Shown: positions 26,744 to 37,286, counted from the first letter of the stretch. The stretch: 64,000 nucleotides of DNA from Lysobacterales bacterium (GCA_019510125.1 JAEKKX010000003.1:372001-436000), one strand, 5' to 3'. Numbers and translations are program-made. Notes: generated by a model not told the origin, from the sequence alone.

Positions 26744-29314
26744 TCACTCCAGTGCTTTCAGCCGGTACAGCGCCTCCAGCGCTTGCTTGGGCGTGAGCTC
26801 GTCCGGGTCGATGCCGGCGAGGGCGTCCAGCGCGGCCGACGACGGCGCGAACAGGCCGAACTGCTGCGGGCCGTCGAGCGCCTGCGCGGTGAGCACCGGC
26901 GCGGGATCGCTGCGGCGCTGTTCGAGTTCGGCCAGCCGGCCGCGGGCCTCGCGCACCACCGCCTTCGGCAGGCCGGCGAGGGCCGCCACCTGCAGGCCGA
27001 AGCTGCGGTCGGCGGGGCCGTCCTTGACCGCGTGCATGAACACCAGCGAATCCCCGTGCTCGACGGCGTCGAGGTGCACGTTGGCGATGCCGCTGCCGGG
27101 CTGCGCCAGCGCGGTCAGCTCGAAGTAGTGGGTGGCGAACAGGGTGTAGCAGCGGTTCGCGTTCGCCAGGTGCCGGGCGCAGGCCTCGGCCAGCGCGAGG
27201 CCGTCGTAGGTCGAGGTGCCGCGGCCGATCTCGTCCATCAGCACCAGCGACTGCGACGTGGCGTGGTGCAGGATGTAGCTGGTCTCGCTCATCTCGACCA
27301 TGAAGGTCGACTGGCCGCGGGCGAGGTCGTCGCCGGCGCCGATGCGGGTGAGGATGCGGTCGATCGGGCCGAGCTCGGCCCGCGACGCGGGCACGAAGCT
27401 GCCGATGTGCGCGAGCAGCACGATCAGCGCGTTCTGGCGCATGTAGGTCGATTTGCCGCCCATGTTCGGGCCGGTGATCACCAGCATGCGGCGGTCGGCG
27501 TGCAGGTCGAGGTCGTTGGGCTCGAACGGATCGTCGCGCACCGCCTCCACCACCGGATGGCGCCCGCGCTCGATGCGCAGCACCGCGTCCTCGACCAGCC
27601 GCGGCCGCGACCAGTCGAGCTCGCGCGCGCGGTCGGCGAAGCACACCAGCACGTCGAGTTCGCTCAGCGCCGCGGCGCAGCGCTTCAGCGGTTCGAGGTG
27701 GACGTTGAGTTCGTCCAGGACCTGCTCGTACAGCAGCTTCTCGCGCGACAGCGCGCGCTCGCGCGCCGACAGCACCTTGTCCTCGAACGCCTTGAGCTCC
27801 TCGGTGATGTAGCGCTCGGCGCCGGTCAGCGTCTGCCGGCGGGTGTAGTGGACCGGCGCCTTGTCGGCCTGGCCCTTGCTGATCTCGATGTAGTAGCCGT
27901 GGACGCGGTTGTAGCCGACCTTCAGGGTCGCGATGCCGCTGCTTTCGCGCTCGCGGGCTTCGAGGTCGATCAGGAACTGGTCGGCGTTCGTGCTGAGCTG
28001 GCGCAGTTCGTCGAGTTCGGCGTCGTAACCTTCCGCGATCACGCCGCCGTCGCGGGCGAGCAGCGGCGGCTGCGGCACGATCGCGCGCTGCAGCCACGCG
28101 GCCTGCGCGTCGTGTTCCCCGAGTTCGGCGACCAGCGCCAGCAGCCGCGGCGAATCGATCCCGTCCAGCGCGGCGCGCACCTGCGGCAGCAGCGCCAGCG
28201 CGTCGCGCAAGGTCGACAGGTCGCGCGGGCGCGCGCTGCGCAGGGCCACGCGCGAAAGGATGCGTTCGACGTCGCCGAGGCCGCGGAACGCCTCGCGCAC
28301 GTCACTGTCGGCGCGGGTGTCGAGCAGGCGCTCCACCGCGTCGTGGCGTTCGCCGACGACGCGGCGGTCGCGCAGCGGGCGGTGCAGCCAGCGCCGCAGC
28401 AGGCGGCCGCCCATCGGCGTGATCGTGGTGTCGAGCACGCCCAGCAGCGTGTGCCGGGTATCGCCGTCGATGCGGGTGTCGAGTTCGAGGTGGCGGCGGG
28501 TCGCGGCGTTCATCGCGATCGCGCCGTCGCTGGTCTCGACCCGGATCGAGGTCAGGTGCGGCAGCCGCTGCTTCTGGGTTTCCTCGACGTAGCCCAGCAG
28601 CGCGCCGGCGGCGGCGATCGCGAGCGGCTTGTCCTCGATGCCGAAGCCGGTGAGGTCGTGCAGGTCGAAGAAGCGCAGCAGCAGACGATGTCCGCTGTCG
28701 GGGTCGAACAGCCACGGCGCGCGCCGGCGGACGCCGCCGCGATCGACGACGAAGGCCGGCCAGCCGTCCTCGTCGGGCACCAGCAGTTCGGCCGGATCGA
28801 GGCGCGCCAGTTCGGCGTCGAGCTGGTCGTCGTTGGCGATCTCGTTGACCAGGAAGCGGCCGCCGGCGAGATCCGCCCACGCCAGGCCGTATCCCGACTT
28901 GCCGCGCGCGACCGCCATCAGCAGCGTGTCGCGTCGATCCTGCAGCAGCGCCTCGTCGGTGACCGTGCCCGGGGTGACGATCCGCACCACCTTGCGTTCG
29001 ACCAGGCCCTTCGCCAGCGCCGGGTCGCCGATCTGTTCGCAGATCGCCACCGATTCGCCCAGCGCCACCAGCCGCGCGAGGTAGCCCTCGTAGGCATGCA
29101 CCGGCACCCCGGCCATCGGGATCGGCTGGCCGGCGGACGCGCCGCGCTGGGTCAGGGTGATGTCGAGCAGCCGCGCGGCCTTGCGCGCGTCGTCGTAGAA
29201 CAGTTCGTAGAAGTCGCCCATCCGGAAGAACAGCAGCACGTCCGGATGCTCCGCCTTGGCGGCGAAGAACTGACGCATCAACGGGGTGTGTTCCTGCGGG
29301 GACTGGGGCTTCAT
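26744..29314 (-). CDS. mutS: DNA mismatch repair protein MutS
   Basis: 856-residue mismatch sensor. The mismatch-reading Phe-x-Glu motif lies in [20 protein letters not shown], followed by connector and lever domains. The ATPase P-loop [13 protein letters not shown] and [18 protein letters not shown] (Walker B) are intact. The C-terminal stretch [20 protein letters not shown] matches the family ending. Full length. It is encoded upstream of, and in the same direction as, the ATPase-RF2 fusion, with a 197-base gap in which no other gene or clear terminator was seen. Confidence 0.98.
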   Translation of the reverse strand: MKPQSPQEHTPLMRQFFAAKAEHPDVLLFFRMGDFYELFYDDARKAARLLDITLTQRGASAGQPIPMAGVPVHAYEGYLARLVALGESVAICEQIGDPALAKGLVERKVVRIVTPGTVTDEALLQDRRDTLLMAVARGKSGYGLAWADLAGGRFLVNEIANDDQLDAELARLDPAELLVPDEDGWPAFVVDRGGVRRRAPWLFDPDSGHRLLLRFFDLHDLTGFGIEDKPLAIAAAGALLGYVEETQKQRLPHLTSIRVETSDGAIAMNAATRRHLELDTRIDGDTRHTLLGVLDTTITPMGGRLLRRWLHRPLRDRRVVGERHDAVERLLDTRADSDVREAFRGLGDVERILSRVALRSARPRDLSTLRDALALLPQVRAALDGIDSPRLLALVAELGEHDAQAAWLQRAIVPQPPLLARDGGVIAEGYDAELDELRQLSTNADQFLIDLEARERESSGIATLKVGYNRVHGYYIEISKGQADKAPVHYTRRQTLTGAERYITEELKAFEDKVLSARERALSREKLLYEQVLDELNVHLEPLKRCAAALSELDVLVCFADRARELDWSRPRLVEDAVLRIERGRHPVVEAVRDDPFEPNDLDLHADRRMLVITGPNMGGKSTYMRQNALIVLLAHIGSFVPASRAELGPIDRILTRIGAGDDLARGQSTFMVEMSETSYILHHATSQSLVLMDEIGRGTSTYDGLALAEACARHLANANRCYTLFATHYFELTALAQPGSGIANVHLDAVEHGDSLVFMHAVKDGPADRSFGLQVAALAGLPKAVVREARGRLAELEQRRSDPAPVLTAQALDGPQQFGLFAPSSAALDALAGIDPDELTPKQALEALYRLKALE

Positions 29315-29462
29315 CGAGGCATCGTGGCGGCGGGGGAGGCGTCCGCGACGGCGGCGGGACGCGCCGCGGGCCGGGGCATCCCCGGCGCGTCCGCGGAGCC
29401 GCCCATGATAGGGAATCCTGCGCGGCGCCGGGCGCGCACCGCGCTCGCGGCCGCGCGCGACC

Positions 29463-30368
29463 TCATTCGTCGTGCATCTGCGCGAAGCGTTCGGCCAGGA
29501 AGTCGATCAGTGCGCGTACCGACGGCAGTTGCCCGCGGCGCGAGGGGAACACCGCGTGCACGATCTCCTCGCGCGGCGCCCAGCCGTCCAGCACGTGGAC
29601 CAGCCGACCCTCGGCGACGAGGTCGTGGGTGACCATCATCGGCAGTTGCACGACGCCCACGCCGGCGACCGCGGCGTCGCGCAGGGCGAGCATGCCGCGG
29701 GTGACGAACCGCGGCTGGTGGTGGATCGCCACGTGCGCGCCGTCCGGGCCGTGCAGGTCCCAGACGTGCTGGTTCTGCGGCAGGCCGAGATCCATGCTGG
29801 GCCAGCCCATCAGCGCGGCCGGGGCGTCGGGGCGGCCGAGCCGGGCCAGCAGCGCGGGGCTGGCGACCAGGCACTGCTTGCGGGTCGCCAGGGTGCGCAT
29901 GGCGAGGTCGGAATCGGCCAGCGGCGGCGGCCGTACCCGCAGCGCGAGGTCCAGCCCCTCGCCGAGCACGTCGACCCGGCGGTTGGTGGCGTCCAGGTGC
30001 AGTTCGATCTGCGGATGCTGGCGCAGGAAGTCGGCCAGCATCGGCCCGACGCGGACGTCGAGCAGGGTGGTCGGGCAGCTCATGCGCACGATCCCGCGCG
30101 GTTCGGCGCGGGTGCGCTGGATCGCTTCCTCGGCGGCCGCCGCCTCCACCAGCGCGGCACGGGCATGGCCGTAGTAGGTGCGGCCGAGATCGGTGACCAC
30201 GAACTTCCGGGTCGAACGCTGGATCAGGCGTACACCCAGCCGCTCCTCCAGCAGCGCGATCCGCCGACTCAGCTTGGACTTGGGCATGCCCAGCGCGCGC
30301 CCGGCCGGGGCGAAGCCGCCGTGGTCCACCACCTGCACGAAATAGAAGAGGTCGTTGAGGTCCTGCAT
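29463..30368 (-). CDS. LysR-family transcriptional regulator
   Basis: 301 residues: N-terminal winged HTH ([46 protein letters not shown]) and a periplasmic-binding-type effector domain ([20 protein letters not shown]). It is divergent from a pirin and FMN reductase pair. Such LysR/pirin/NADPH-FMN-reductase neighbourhoods are common in proteobacteria and usually concern electrophile or redox stress. Local regulation of the pirin gene is inferred from the divergent layout. Confidence 0.92.
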   Translation of the reverse strand: MQDLNDLFYFVQVVDHGGFAPAGRALGMPKSKLSRRIALLEERLGVRLIQRSTRKFVVTDLGRTYYGHARAALVEAAAAEEAIQRTRAEPRGIVRMSCPTTLLDVRVGPMLADFLRQHPQIELHLDATNRRVDVLGEGLDLALRVRPPPLADSDLAMRTLATRKQCLVASPALLARLGRPDAPAALMGWPSMDLGLPQNQHVWDLHGPDGAHVAIHHQPRFVTRGMLALRDAAVAGVGVVQLPMMVTHDLVAEGRLVHVLDGWAPREEIVHAVFPSRRGQLPSVRALIDFLAERFAQMHDE

Positions 30369-30391
30369 GTCGGCGCCCGGGTTCGGAGGTC

Positions 30392-30450
30392 ATCGTTCAT
30401 TCAATGGGACGATCATTCCACGAATCGGCGACTACCGGCGAGATCGTTCA
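30392..30450. promoter_or_regulatory. Candidate LysR-type operator region
   Basis: An inverted repeat ATCGT-N12-ACGAT (30392-30413) lies 24 bases before the regulator start. The octamer ATCGTTCA recurs as a direct repeat at 30392 and 30443, 51 bases apart, on the pirin side. Repeats of this size in a LysR-divergent region are plausible binding sites. Confidence 0.4.
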
Positions 30451-30505
30451 AAAAATAAGGTGTGCACCCAGAAGGCAATTCCGCCTCCAGACACCGGAGC
30501 GACCC

Positions 30506-31390
30506 ATGAGCGCCCGCACCAGCAAGCAGATCCTCGGCATCACCCAGGCGCCCGGCCGGCATTGGGTCGGCGACGGCTTCCCGGTCCACGGCATGTTCGG
30601 CTACAGCGGCCCGGGCGTGGCCCAGCGCAGCCCGTTCCTGATGCTCGACTACGCCGCGCCCACGACCTTCACCCCGAATCCCGGCGGCCGCCGCGGCGTC
30701 GGCCAGCACCCGCACCGCGGCTTCGAGACGGTCACGATCGTCTACGCCGGGGAGGTCGAGCACCGCGATTCGACCGGGCAGGGCGGGGTGATCGGCCCCG
30801 GCGACGTGCAGTGGATGACCGCCGGCAGCGGCATCCTCCACGAGGAGTTCCACTCCGAGGCCTACAGCCGCAGCGGCGGCCCGTTCGAAATGGTCCAGTT
30901 GTGGGTGAACCTGCCGGCCAAGGACAAGATGACCGCGCCCGGCTACCAGGCGGTGCTCGGCACGGCGATCCCCGAGGTGGCGCTGCCCGACGGCGCCGGC
31001 CGGGTGCGGATCATCGCCGGCGAATACGACGGCGCGCATGGCCCGGCCCGCACCTTCACCCCGATCAATGTCTGGGACCTGCGGCTGGTCGCGGGCGGCA
31101 CCGCCGAGCTGCCGCAGCCCGACGGCTGGACGAGCCTGCTGGTGGTGCTCGAAGGCACCGTGCAGGTCAACGGCGAGGCGGTGCTGCGCCAGGCGGAGAT
31201 GGCCACGCTGTCGACCGCGGGCGAGGGCATCGTCATCGAGGCGAACGCCGACGCCAAGGTGCTGCTGCTGGCCGGGGCGCCGATCGACGAGCCCGTGTTC
31301 GGCTACGGCCCGTTCGTGATGAACAGCCAGGCCGAGATCGCCGAGGCGATCCGCGATTTCAACGCCGGCCGATTCGGCCGGATGGGCTGA
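30506..31390 (+). CDS. Pirin-family cupin protein
   Basis: 294 residues, double cupin. The metal-binding set is seen in VGQHPHRGFETVTIVY (two His), TAGSGILHEEF (His, Glu) and the second barrel KVLLLAGAPIDEPV. Bacterial pirins such as YhhW can act as quercetin 2,3-dioxygenases; the physiological substrate here is unknown. The ATG at 30506 has GGAG six bases upstream. A strong 9-bp hairpin (31397-31417) follows the stop, and an FMN reductase gene comes next. Confidence 0.92.
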   Translation: MSARTSKQILGITQAPGRHWVGDGFPVHGMFGYSGPGVAQRSPFLMLDYAAPTTFTPNPGGRRGVGQHPHRGFETVTIVYAGEVEHRDSTGQGGVIGPGDVQWMTAGSGILHEEFHSEAYSRSGGPFEMVQLWVNLPAKDKMTAPGYQAVLGTAIPEVALPDGAGRVRIIAGEYDGAHGPARTFTPINVWDLRLVAGGTAELPQPDGWTSLLVVLEGTVQVNGEAVLRQAEMATLSTAGEGIVIEANADAKVLLLAGAPIDEPVFGYGPFVMNSQAEIAEAIRDFNAGRFGRMG

Positions 31391-31533
31391 TCCAGCGCCG
31401 GCCGCCCCGCGGCCGGCGTCGCGGGGCGGCACGTCGTCCGGCAGCGCGCCGGTCGGTGGCGCGCCGTCCCGTGGATCGCGCATCCTTCGGGCGTCCATCC
31501 TTTCATCCCCGAGTCCTTCCCAGGAGCATCACC

Positions 31534-32091
31534 ATGACGCGCCTCGTCGCACTGTCCGGCAGTCTGCGCGCCGGTTCGTTCAACACCGCCCTGGCGCGCG
31601 CCGCGCAGCGCCAGGCTCCCGACGGCGTCGAGGTCGAGGTCGCGACCCTGCACGGCATCCCGCTGTACGACGGCGATCTCGAAGCCGCCTCCGGCATCCC
31701 GGAGGCGGTGCAGGCGCTGCGCGCGAAGGTCGTCGCCTGCGACGGCCTGCTGCTGGTCACGCCCGAGTACAACAACGGCATCCCCGGCGTGTTCAAGAAC
31801 GCGGTGGACTGGCTGTCGCGCACCGGCGACGCGGTGTTCGCCGGCCGGCCGGTGGCGCTGGTCGGCGCCTCGCCCGGCGGTTTCGGCACGATCCTGTCCC
31901 AGGCGCACTGGCTGCCGGTGCTGCGCACCCTCAAGACCCGGTTCTGGACCGACGGCCGGCTGATGGTGTCGCGGGCGCACACATTGATGGACGCGGAAGG
32001 CGAACTGGCGGACGCCGCCACCCTGGCGCAGGTGCGCCAGTTCGTCGAGGGATTCGCCCGGTTCGCTGCCGAATCGCGCCCCCCGCACTGA
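31534..32091 (+). CDS. NAD(P)H-dependent FMN reductase (azoreductase/chromate reductase type)
   Basis: 185-residue flavodoxin-like reductase. The FMN phosphate loop SGSLRAGSFNTALA and the motif LLVTPEYNNGIPGVFKNAVDWLSR are signatures of the YieF/ArsH-like FMN reductases, which reduce quinones, azo dyes or chromate with NAD(P)H. AGGAG lies before the ATG at 31534. It probably acts with the upstream pirin in redox or electrophile defence, although the two are 143 bases apart with a hairpin between. Confidence 0.9.
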   Translation: MTRLVALSGSLRAGSFNTALARAAQRQAPDGVEVEVATLHGIPLYDGDLEAASGIPEAVQALRAKVVACDGLLLVTPEYNNGIPGVFKNAVDWLSRTGDAVFAGRPVALVGASPGGFGTILSQAHWLPVLRTLKTRFWTDGRLMVSRAHTLMDAEGELADAATLAQVRQFVEGFARFAAESRPPH

Positions 32092-32303
32092 CCTCCACGC
32101 CGGGCGTTCCCCCCTGCCGGACCGGACTCGTGCCCGGCGCTCGGGCTGTGTTACCGTCGCGCGGCTGCGCCATTGTTCGTCGAAGGGTCGCCCGGTCGTT
32201 CGTTTCCCCCCACGCCCGCCGGGGCGGTATCCGTCCCCCTCGACGAACCGGCGCGGCCACGACAACGACGAGACACGGTCCACCAATCGCGACGAGGGGA
32301 ACG

Positions 32304-34814
32304 ATGATGCATCGCCATGTACCGCAGCGCACGCGACTGAGCCATGCGCTGCTGATCGCCATGATCGGTGTTTGCCAGGCGCCGCTCGCGCTGGCCGCCG
32401 AGCCTGCCGCAGACGACGAGCAGGCGGCCACGCTCGACCGGATCACGGTCACCGCGCAGAAGCGCGAAGAGGCGCTGCAGGACGTGCCGGTGGTGGTCAC
32501 CGCACTGTCGCGGCGCGCCCTGGAGCAGAGCGGCGTCCACGACATCAAGGACCTGCAGACGCTGGTGCCGGGCCTGACCGTGACCAGTACCCAGAGCGAG
32601 TCGCAGACCGTGGCACGCATCCGCGGCATCGGCACGGTGGGCGACAACGCCGGCCTCGAATCCTCGGTCGGCATCGTCGTCGACGGCGTCTACCGCCCGC
32701 GCAACGGCGTCGGCTTCACCGACCTGGGCGAACTCGACCGGATCGAGGTGCTGAAGGGGCCGCAGGGCACGCTGTTCGGCAAGAACACCTCGGCGGGCGT
32801 GATCAACGTCGTCACCCGCCGCCCGACCTTCCAGCAGCATGCGGAGGCCGAGCTCACGGTCGGCAACTACGGCGCGCTCGGCGTGGCCGGCGCCTACAGC
32901 GACGGCCTCAACGACGTCGCGGCGTTCCGGGTGTACGCGGCGCAGCGCCAGCGCGACGGCTTCATGGACGTGCACGTCGGCGCCGGCCCGCGGACCGACC
33001 GCGAAGACCAGGACCAGAACTTCCACACCTTCCGCGGCCAGTTGCTGCTGCAGCCGACCGACACCCTCGAGATCCTCCTCACCGGCGACTTCACCAACCG
33101 CGACGAGCACTGCTGCACCAACGTCACCACGATCCGCGGCCCGACGGCGGCGATCATCGACGCGCTGGCGGCCGATTCCGGCGTCGCGCCGGTCGCCGAC
33201 CCGTTCGCGCGGCAGTCCTGGGCCAACCGCGGCACCGAGCAGTACATCAAGGACCGTGGCATCTCCGCGCAGGTCGACTGGGAGACGCCGTGGTTCGGCG
33301 GCGCCAAGCTGACCTCGATCACCGCGCAGCGCGACTGGCAGTCGATCAACGGCATCGACTTCGACTACAGCTCGGCGGACGTGCTCTACCGCAACGCCCA
33401 GAAGGGCGACAACTACACCGCGTTCGACACCTTCAGCCAGGAAGTGCGCCTGACCGGCGGCGGCGACAGGGTCGATTGGCTGGTGGGCGCCTTCTACGCC
33501 GACGAGAAACTCTCTCGCAACGAGGCCTACCGCGTCGGTTCGGCCTACGAGCCGTACCTGTCGATCGCACTGCTGTCGCGGATCAACCCCGCGCTGGGCG
33601 CCAGCCCGACCGCGCCGCTGTTCCTGTCGCAGGCGTCGGGGCGTCCGTTCGGCACCGTGTTCGCCGGCCACGCCGCGGCCGACCGCTACAAGCAGGACGC
33701 GCGGAGCATGGCGCTGTTCACCAACAACACCTGGCACGCCACCGACGCGCTCGACCTCACCCTCGGCCTGCGCTACACGGTCGAGAAGAAGGACCTGTCG
33801 TCCCGTTACAGCAACCCGAACGGCGGCCTCGGCTGTGCGGCGATGCTCGCCAATCCCGCGCAGGTCGTGTCGGCGCTGGTCGCGCGCGGGCTCACGGTGG
33901 CGCAGGCTTCGGCCGCGGCGCCGACCGTGGTCGGCTTCTCCTGCCTGCCGTGGACCAACGTCCGCCACAACGGCCGCGCCACCGAGCAGAGCCGCGACGA
34001 GCGCGAATGGTCGGGCACCTTCAAGGCCGCCTACCGCTTCAACGAGCACGCGATGGCGTACTTCTCGGCCGCGCGCGGCTACAAGGCGGGCGGTTTCAAC
34101 CTCGACCGCGTGCAGTCCAACACCGGCCTGTCCAGCGGCACCTCGGGCATCATCCCGGTGGACGACACCTCGTTCGCGGCGGAATTCGTCGACAGCTACG
34201 AACTCGGCGCCAAGACCACCTGGCTGGGCGGCAACCTGCTGCTCAACGCGACCCTGTTCCACCAGGAATACTCCGACTTCCAGCTCAACAGCTTCCTCGG
34301 CACCAGCTTCGTGGTCCGTTCGATCCCGAAGGTGACCTCGCAGGGCGTGGACGCGGAACTGCTGTGGAAGACCGGCGGCTGGATGGTGCAGGGCGGCCTG
34401 ACCTACGCCGACACCCGCTACGGACACGATCCGCTGCCCGACACCGATCTCGCGCTGCTGCCCGGCAGCCGCCCGAGCTTCGCGCCGGAGTGGTCGGCCA
34501 CGGCGTCGGTGGGCTACGACTGGCGGATCGGCACGCTCAAGGCCGGTGCGCACGTCGGCGCCAAGTACATGTCGTCCTACAACACCGGTTCCGATCTCGA
34601 TCCGCAGAAGGTGCAGGACGCCTATACCCTCGCGAACGCGCGCTTCACCCTGGGGTCGGCCAACGACCGCTGGAGCGTCGACGTCTGGTCGCAGAACCTC
34701 ACCGACGTCGAGTACTACCAGGTCGTGATCGATGCGCCGCTGCAGACCGGTTCGTGGAACGGCTACCTCGGCGCCCCGCGCACCTACGGCGTGACGTTCC
34801 GGCTGAAGTACTGA
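32304..34814 (+). CDS. TonB-dependent outer-membrane receptor
   Basis: 836 residues: signal peptide ending PLALAAEP, a TonB box-like segment LDRITVTAQKREEALQDVPV, a plug domain (RIRGIGTVGDN, LKGPQGTLFGKNTSAGVINV) and a 22-strand-type barrel ending in an aromatic residue (YGVTFRLKY). GAGGGG precedes the ATG at 32304. It imports a ligand across the outer membrane using TonB energy. Nothing nearby identifies the ligand. The TonB box variant and plug resemble the large Xanthomonadaceae/sphingomonad receptor group. A TTCG-loop terminator follows. Confidence 0.95.
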   Translation: MMHRHVPQRTRLSHALLIAMIGVCQAPLALAAEPAADDEQAATLDRITVTAQKREEALQDVPVVVTALSRRALEQSGVHDIKDLQTLVPGLTVTSTQSESQTVARIRGIGTVGDNAGLESSVGIVVDGVYRPRNGVGFTDLGELDRIEVLKGPQGTLFGKNTSAGVINVVTRRPTFQQHAEAELTVGNYGALGVAGAYSDGLNDVAAFRVYAAQRQRDGFMDVHVGAGPRTDREDQDQNFHTFRGQLLLQPTDTLEILLTGDFTNRDEHCCTNVTTIRGPTAAIIDALAADSGVAPVADPFARQSWANRGTEQYIKDRGISAQVDWETPWFGGAKLTSITAQRDWQSINGIDFDYSSADVLYRNAQKGDNYTAFDTFSQEVRLTGGGDRVDWLVGAFYADEKLSRNEAYRVGSAYEPYLSIALLSRINPALGASPTAPLFLSQASGRPFGTVFAGHAAADRYKQDARSMALFTNNTWHATDALDLTLGLRYTVEKKDLSSRYSNPNGGLGCAAMLANPAQVVSALVARGLTVAQASAAAPTVVGFSCLPWTNVRHNGRATEQSRDEREWSGTFKAAYRFNEHAMAYFSAARGYKAGGFNLDRVQSNTGLSSGTSGIIPVDDTSFAAEFVDSYELGAKTTWLGGNLLLNATLFHQEYSDFQLNSFLGTSFVVRSIPKVTSQGVDAELLWKTGGWMVQGGLTYADTRYGHDPLPDTDLALLPGSRPSFAPEWSATASVGYDWRIGTLKAGAHVGAKYMSSYNTGSDLDPQKVQDAYTLANARFTLGSANDRWSVDVWSQNLTDVEYYQVVIDAPLQTGSWNGYLGAPRTYGVTFRLKY

Positions 34815-34848
34815 GCCGGGGACGGTCCGCGCCTTCCGCGCCACCGCG

Positions 34849-34870
34849 ACGGCCCGCTTCGGCGGGCCGT
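34849..34870 (+). terminator. Terminator after the TonB receptor gene
   Basis: ACGGCCCGC-TTCG-GCGGGCCGT, a 9-bp stem closed by a stable TTCG loop, followed by tcgcgtt. Confidence 0.75.
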
Positions 34871-34931
34871 TCGCGTTGCGGCCGGCATTTCCGGCGGGTC
34901 CCGGACGCGGCCGGCGCAGGCGGCGACTCGC

Positions 34932-34937
34932 TATCAT
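34932..34937 (+). promoter_or_regulatory. Possible -10 box of pncC
   Basis: TATCAT, 38 bases before the ATG of the CinA-like gene and just after the previous terminator. No clear -35. Confidence 0.35.
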
Positions 34938-34975
34938 GCCGGCATGCCCGGCCCCCGCCGGCGCCGGGAAGCCGC

Positions 34976-35479
34976 ATGACCCTGCCCACCGATTCCGATC
35001 TTCGCATCCGCGCCGAGGCCCTGGGCGAACGGTTCCGCGCCCACCGCCTGAGCCTGGTCACCGCCGAGAGCTGCACCGGCGGCTGGATCGCCAAGACCGT
35101 CACCGACATCGCCGGCTCGTCCGACTGGTTCGACTGCGGCATGGTCGCCTACAGCTACGAAGCCAAGCAGGCGATGCTCGGCGTGCGCCCGGAGACGCTG
35201 GAGCAGCACGGCGCGGTCAGCCGCGAGACCGTGATCGAGATGGTCTCCGGCGCGCTCGTCCACTCCGGCGCGGGCGTGGCGGTCGCGGTCACCGGCATCG
35301 CCGGTCCCGGCGGCGGCGCGCCCGACAAGCCGGTCGGCACCGTGTGGATCGGCTGGAAACGCCGCGGCGGCTACGCCCGCGCGCAGGTTTTCCAGTTCGC
35401 CGGCGACCGCGAAGCGGTGCGGCGACAGACCGTGGCCGCGGCGCTGGAAGGGCTGGACGATCTGATCGGCAGGAAGTGA
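34976..35479 (+). CDS. pncC: Nicotinamide-nucleotide amidohydrolase PncC (CinA C-terminal domain family)
   Basis: 167 residues corresponding to a stand-alone CinA C-terminal domain: LVTAESCTGGWIAKTVTDIAG with the catalytic Ser region, and VAVTGIAGPGGG. The enzyme deamidates NMN to NaMN, salvaging the product of NAD-dependent DNA ligase. In many gammaproteobacteria it sits just before the lexA/recA genes, as here. The stop overlaps the ATG of the next gene (TGATG). Confidence 0.92.
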   Translation: MTLPTDSDLRIRAEALGERFRAHRLSLVTAESCTGGWIAKTVTDIAGSSDWFDCGMVAYSYEAKQAMLGVRPETLEQHGAVSRETVIEMVSGALVHSGAGVAVAVTGIAGPGGGAPDKPVGTVWIGWKRRGGYARAQVFQFAGDREAVRRQTVAAALEGLDDLIGRK

Positions 35480-36528
35480 TGGCGTCTTCCCCCGCGCGCA
35501 GCGGGCGCGTCAAGGTCTGGGCGATCGCCGCCGCCTGCGCCCTGTGGGTCGCGCTCTGGCCGCTGTCGCTGCTGGAAGGCACCCGCGGATCGCCCGGGCT
35601 GCTGGACCTGTCCCGCGATCGCGGCGCCTACGACTTCGTCGCCATCCTCTATCGCGGCCCGGACGTCGTGGTCCATCTGTCGCTGTTCCTCGTGGCGTGG
35701 CTTGCGTTCCGCGCGATGTTCGGACTGGCGCTGTGGCTGGACCGCGAGCGGCGCATGGTGGCCGCGGCGCGCTGGGCGCTGCGGGTGCACTCGGTGCGCT
35801 GGAGTTTCGCCCTGGTCGCGATCTGGGCCATCGTGGTCGGCGTCGCCCCGGCGACCTGGCGCGAGCCGCTGGGCCGCGTGGCGGCCGTCCTGGTGTTCCT
35901 GCCCATGCTCGCAGCCCACTTCATCACCGGACGTCCGCAGACGCTGTTGCAGGCGGGCGATGTGGGCGGCTGGCGGCCCTGGTGGCCCGGCTGGCGCGCC
36001 GCCGTGCTCGTCGTGGTGGGGCTGCCCCTGCTTTCGGACGGGGTCGAGGTCCTGGGGGCGATCGTCGCAGGCCCCGGGGGCTGGGCGGTCGAAGCCGTGA
36101 GCGCGTCCGCGGTGTTCCCGCTGCAGATCGCGATCGACCTGATGGCCGCGGCGGTGTGGTTCGGTTACGGCCGTACCCCCGCGTTCGCGCGGGCGTGGCG
36201 CGGCCTTTGCCGCCCGGACTTCCTGCGCAGCTACCTCGCGGGATACGTGTTCCTGGGCATCGCGACCTGCCTGGCCTTGGCCCCGATCCTGGTCCTGGGC
36301 GTCCTGCTCGTTTACATCGCCCCGCAATACGAGGACATGGCGCGCACGACGGGGTCGGAGCTGCCCGCCGTCCTGCAGGCCTTGCTGCGATTGGCCCATC
36401 GTTTCGACGGTCCAGCAGGACATCTCCTCCTGCTTCCGCTCCTGCTGGCGTTCGGGTTCGCCGAGCGCCGCCTGGTCTTCGTGAACGGCCTGGGTGGCGA
36501 GCTTGGCCCGGAGGCAGGATCGCGTTGA
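35479..36528 (+). CDS. Uncharacterised polytopic membrane protein
   Basis: 349 residues with about seven hydrophobic segments (VWAIAAACALWVALWPL, VVVHLSLFLVAWLAFRAMF, YVFLGIATCLALAPILVLGV). Charged, Arg-rich loops lie between. No enzyme motif or family recognised. It overlaps the pncC stop by one base and ends 33 bases before lexA, just ahead of the LexA operator, so it is probably co-transcribed with pncC. Confidence 0.75.
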   Translation: MASSPARSGRVKVWAIAAACALWVALWPLSLLEGTRGSPGLLDLSRDRGAYDFVAILYRGPDVVVHLSLFLVAWLAFRAMFGLALWLDRERRMVAAARWALRVHSVRWSFALVAIWAIVVGVAPATWREPLGRVAAVLVFLPMLAAHFITGRPQTLLQAGDVGGWRPWWPGWRAAVLVVVGLPLLSDGVEVLGAIVAGPGGWAVEAVSASAVFPLQIAIDLMAAAVWFGYGRTPAFARAWRGLCRPDFLRSYLAGYVFLGIATCLALAPILVLGVLLVYIAPQYEDMARTTGSELPAVLQALLRLAHRFDGPAGHLLLLPLLLAFGFAERRLVFVNGLGGELGPEAGSR

Positions 36529-36540
36529 CGACCGGGGTCG

Positions 36541-36559
36541 TTAGTAGTAATACTACTAA
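36541..36559. promoter_or_regulatory. LexA operator (SOS box) before lexA
   Basis: TTAGTAGTAATACTACTAA, a perfect 8-3-8 palindrome of the type reported for Xanthomonas LexA. It ends two bases before the lexA ATG, leaving no room for a Shine-Dalgarno sequence. Confidence 0.92.
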
Positions 36560-36561
36560 CC

Positions 36562-37206
36562 ATGGACCTGACCGATACCCAGCACGCCATCCTCGCCCTG
36601 ATCGCCGAGCGCATCGCCGCCGACGGGGTGCCGCCCTCGCAGACCGAGATCGCCCATGCCATGGGCTTCAAGGGCGTGCGCGCCGCCCAGTACCACCTGG
36701 AGGCGCTGGAGCAGGCCGGGGTCATCCGCCGCGTGCCCGGACAGGCGCGCGGCATCCGCCTGGTCCACGAACCGGCCAACGACGCGCTCGACCAGCCGCC
36801 CGCGCCCGCGCTGCCGGACCACGCCCTGCACCTGCCGGTGCTGGGTCGCGTCGCCGCCGGCCTGCCGATCGGCGCCGACCTGCGCTCCGACGACTACGTC
36901 CTGCTCGATCGCGCGCTGTTCTCGCCCGCGCCCAACTACCTGCTGAAGGTGCAGGGCGACTCGATGATCGACGAAGGCATCTTCGACGGCGACCTGATCG
37001 GCGTGTACCGCACCCGCGAGGCGCGCGACGGCCAGATCGTGGTCGCCCGCATCGACGACGAGATCACCGTGAAACTGCTGAAGAAGGGCAAGGACCGCAT
37101 CCGCCTGCTGCCGCGCAATCCGGACTACCGGCCGATCGAGGTGCTGCCGGACCAGGATTTCGCGATCGAGGGCCTGTACTGCGGCCTGGTGCGGCCCAAC
37201 CGCTGA
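36562..37206 (+). CDS. lexA: SOS repressor LexA
   Basis: 214 residues. Winged HTH at the N-terminus ([40 protein letters not shown]). The self-cleavage site is A99-G100 (GRVAAGLP), and the Ser/Lys dyad is S134 (QGDSMIDEG) and K171 (ITVKLLKKG). All parts for RecA-stimulated autoproteolysis are present. The start is fixed by conservation; the operator directly abuts it, so the mRNA may be leaderless or nearly so. Autoregulation is expected. recA follows after 170 bases. Confidence 0.97.
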   Translation: MDLTDTQHAILALIAERIAADGVPPSQTEIAHAMGFKGVRAAQYHLEALEQAGVIRRVPGQARGIRLVHEPANDALDQPPAPALPDHALHLPVLGRVAAGLPIGADLRSDDYVLLDRALFSPAPNYLLKVQGDSMIDEGIFDGDLIGVYRTREARDGQIVVARIDDEITVKLLKKGKDRIRLLPRNPDYRPIEVLPDQDFAIEGLYCGLVRPNR

Positions 37207-37286
37207 GCGCGATGCGGACTTTCCCGACCCCGCGAGCCGCCGTTCCCCGATCCCCGCAGCGCGCGCCGCGCACTAATTTTCCGGAT

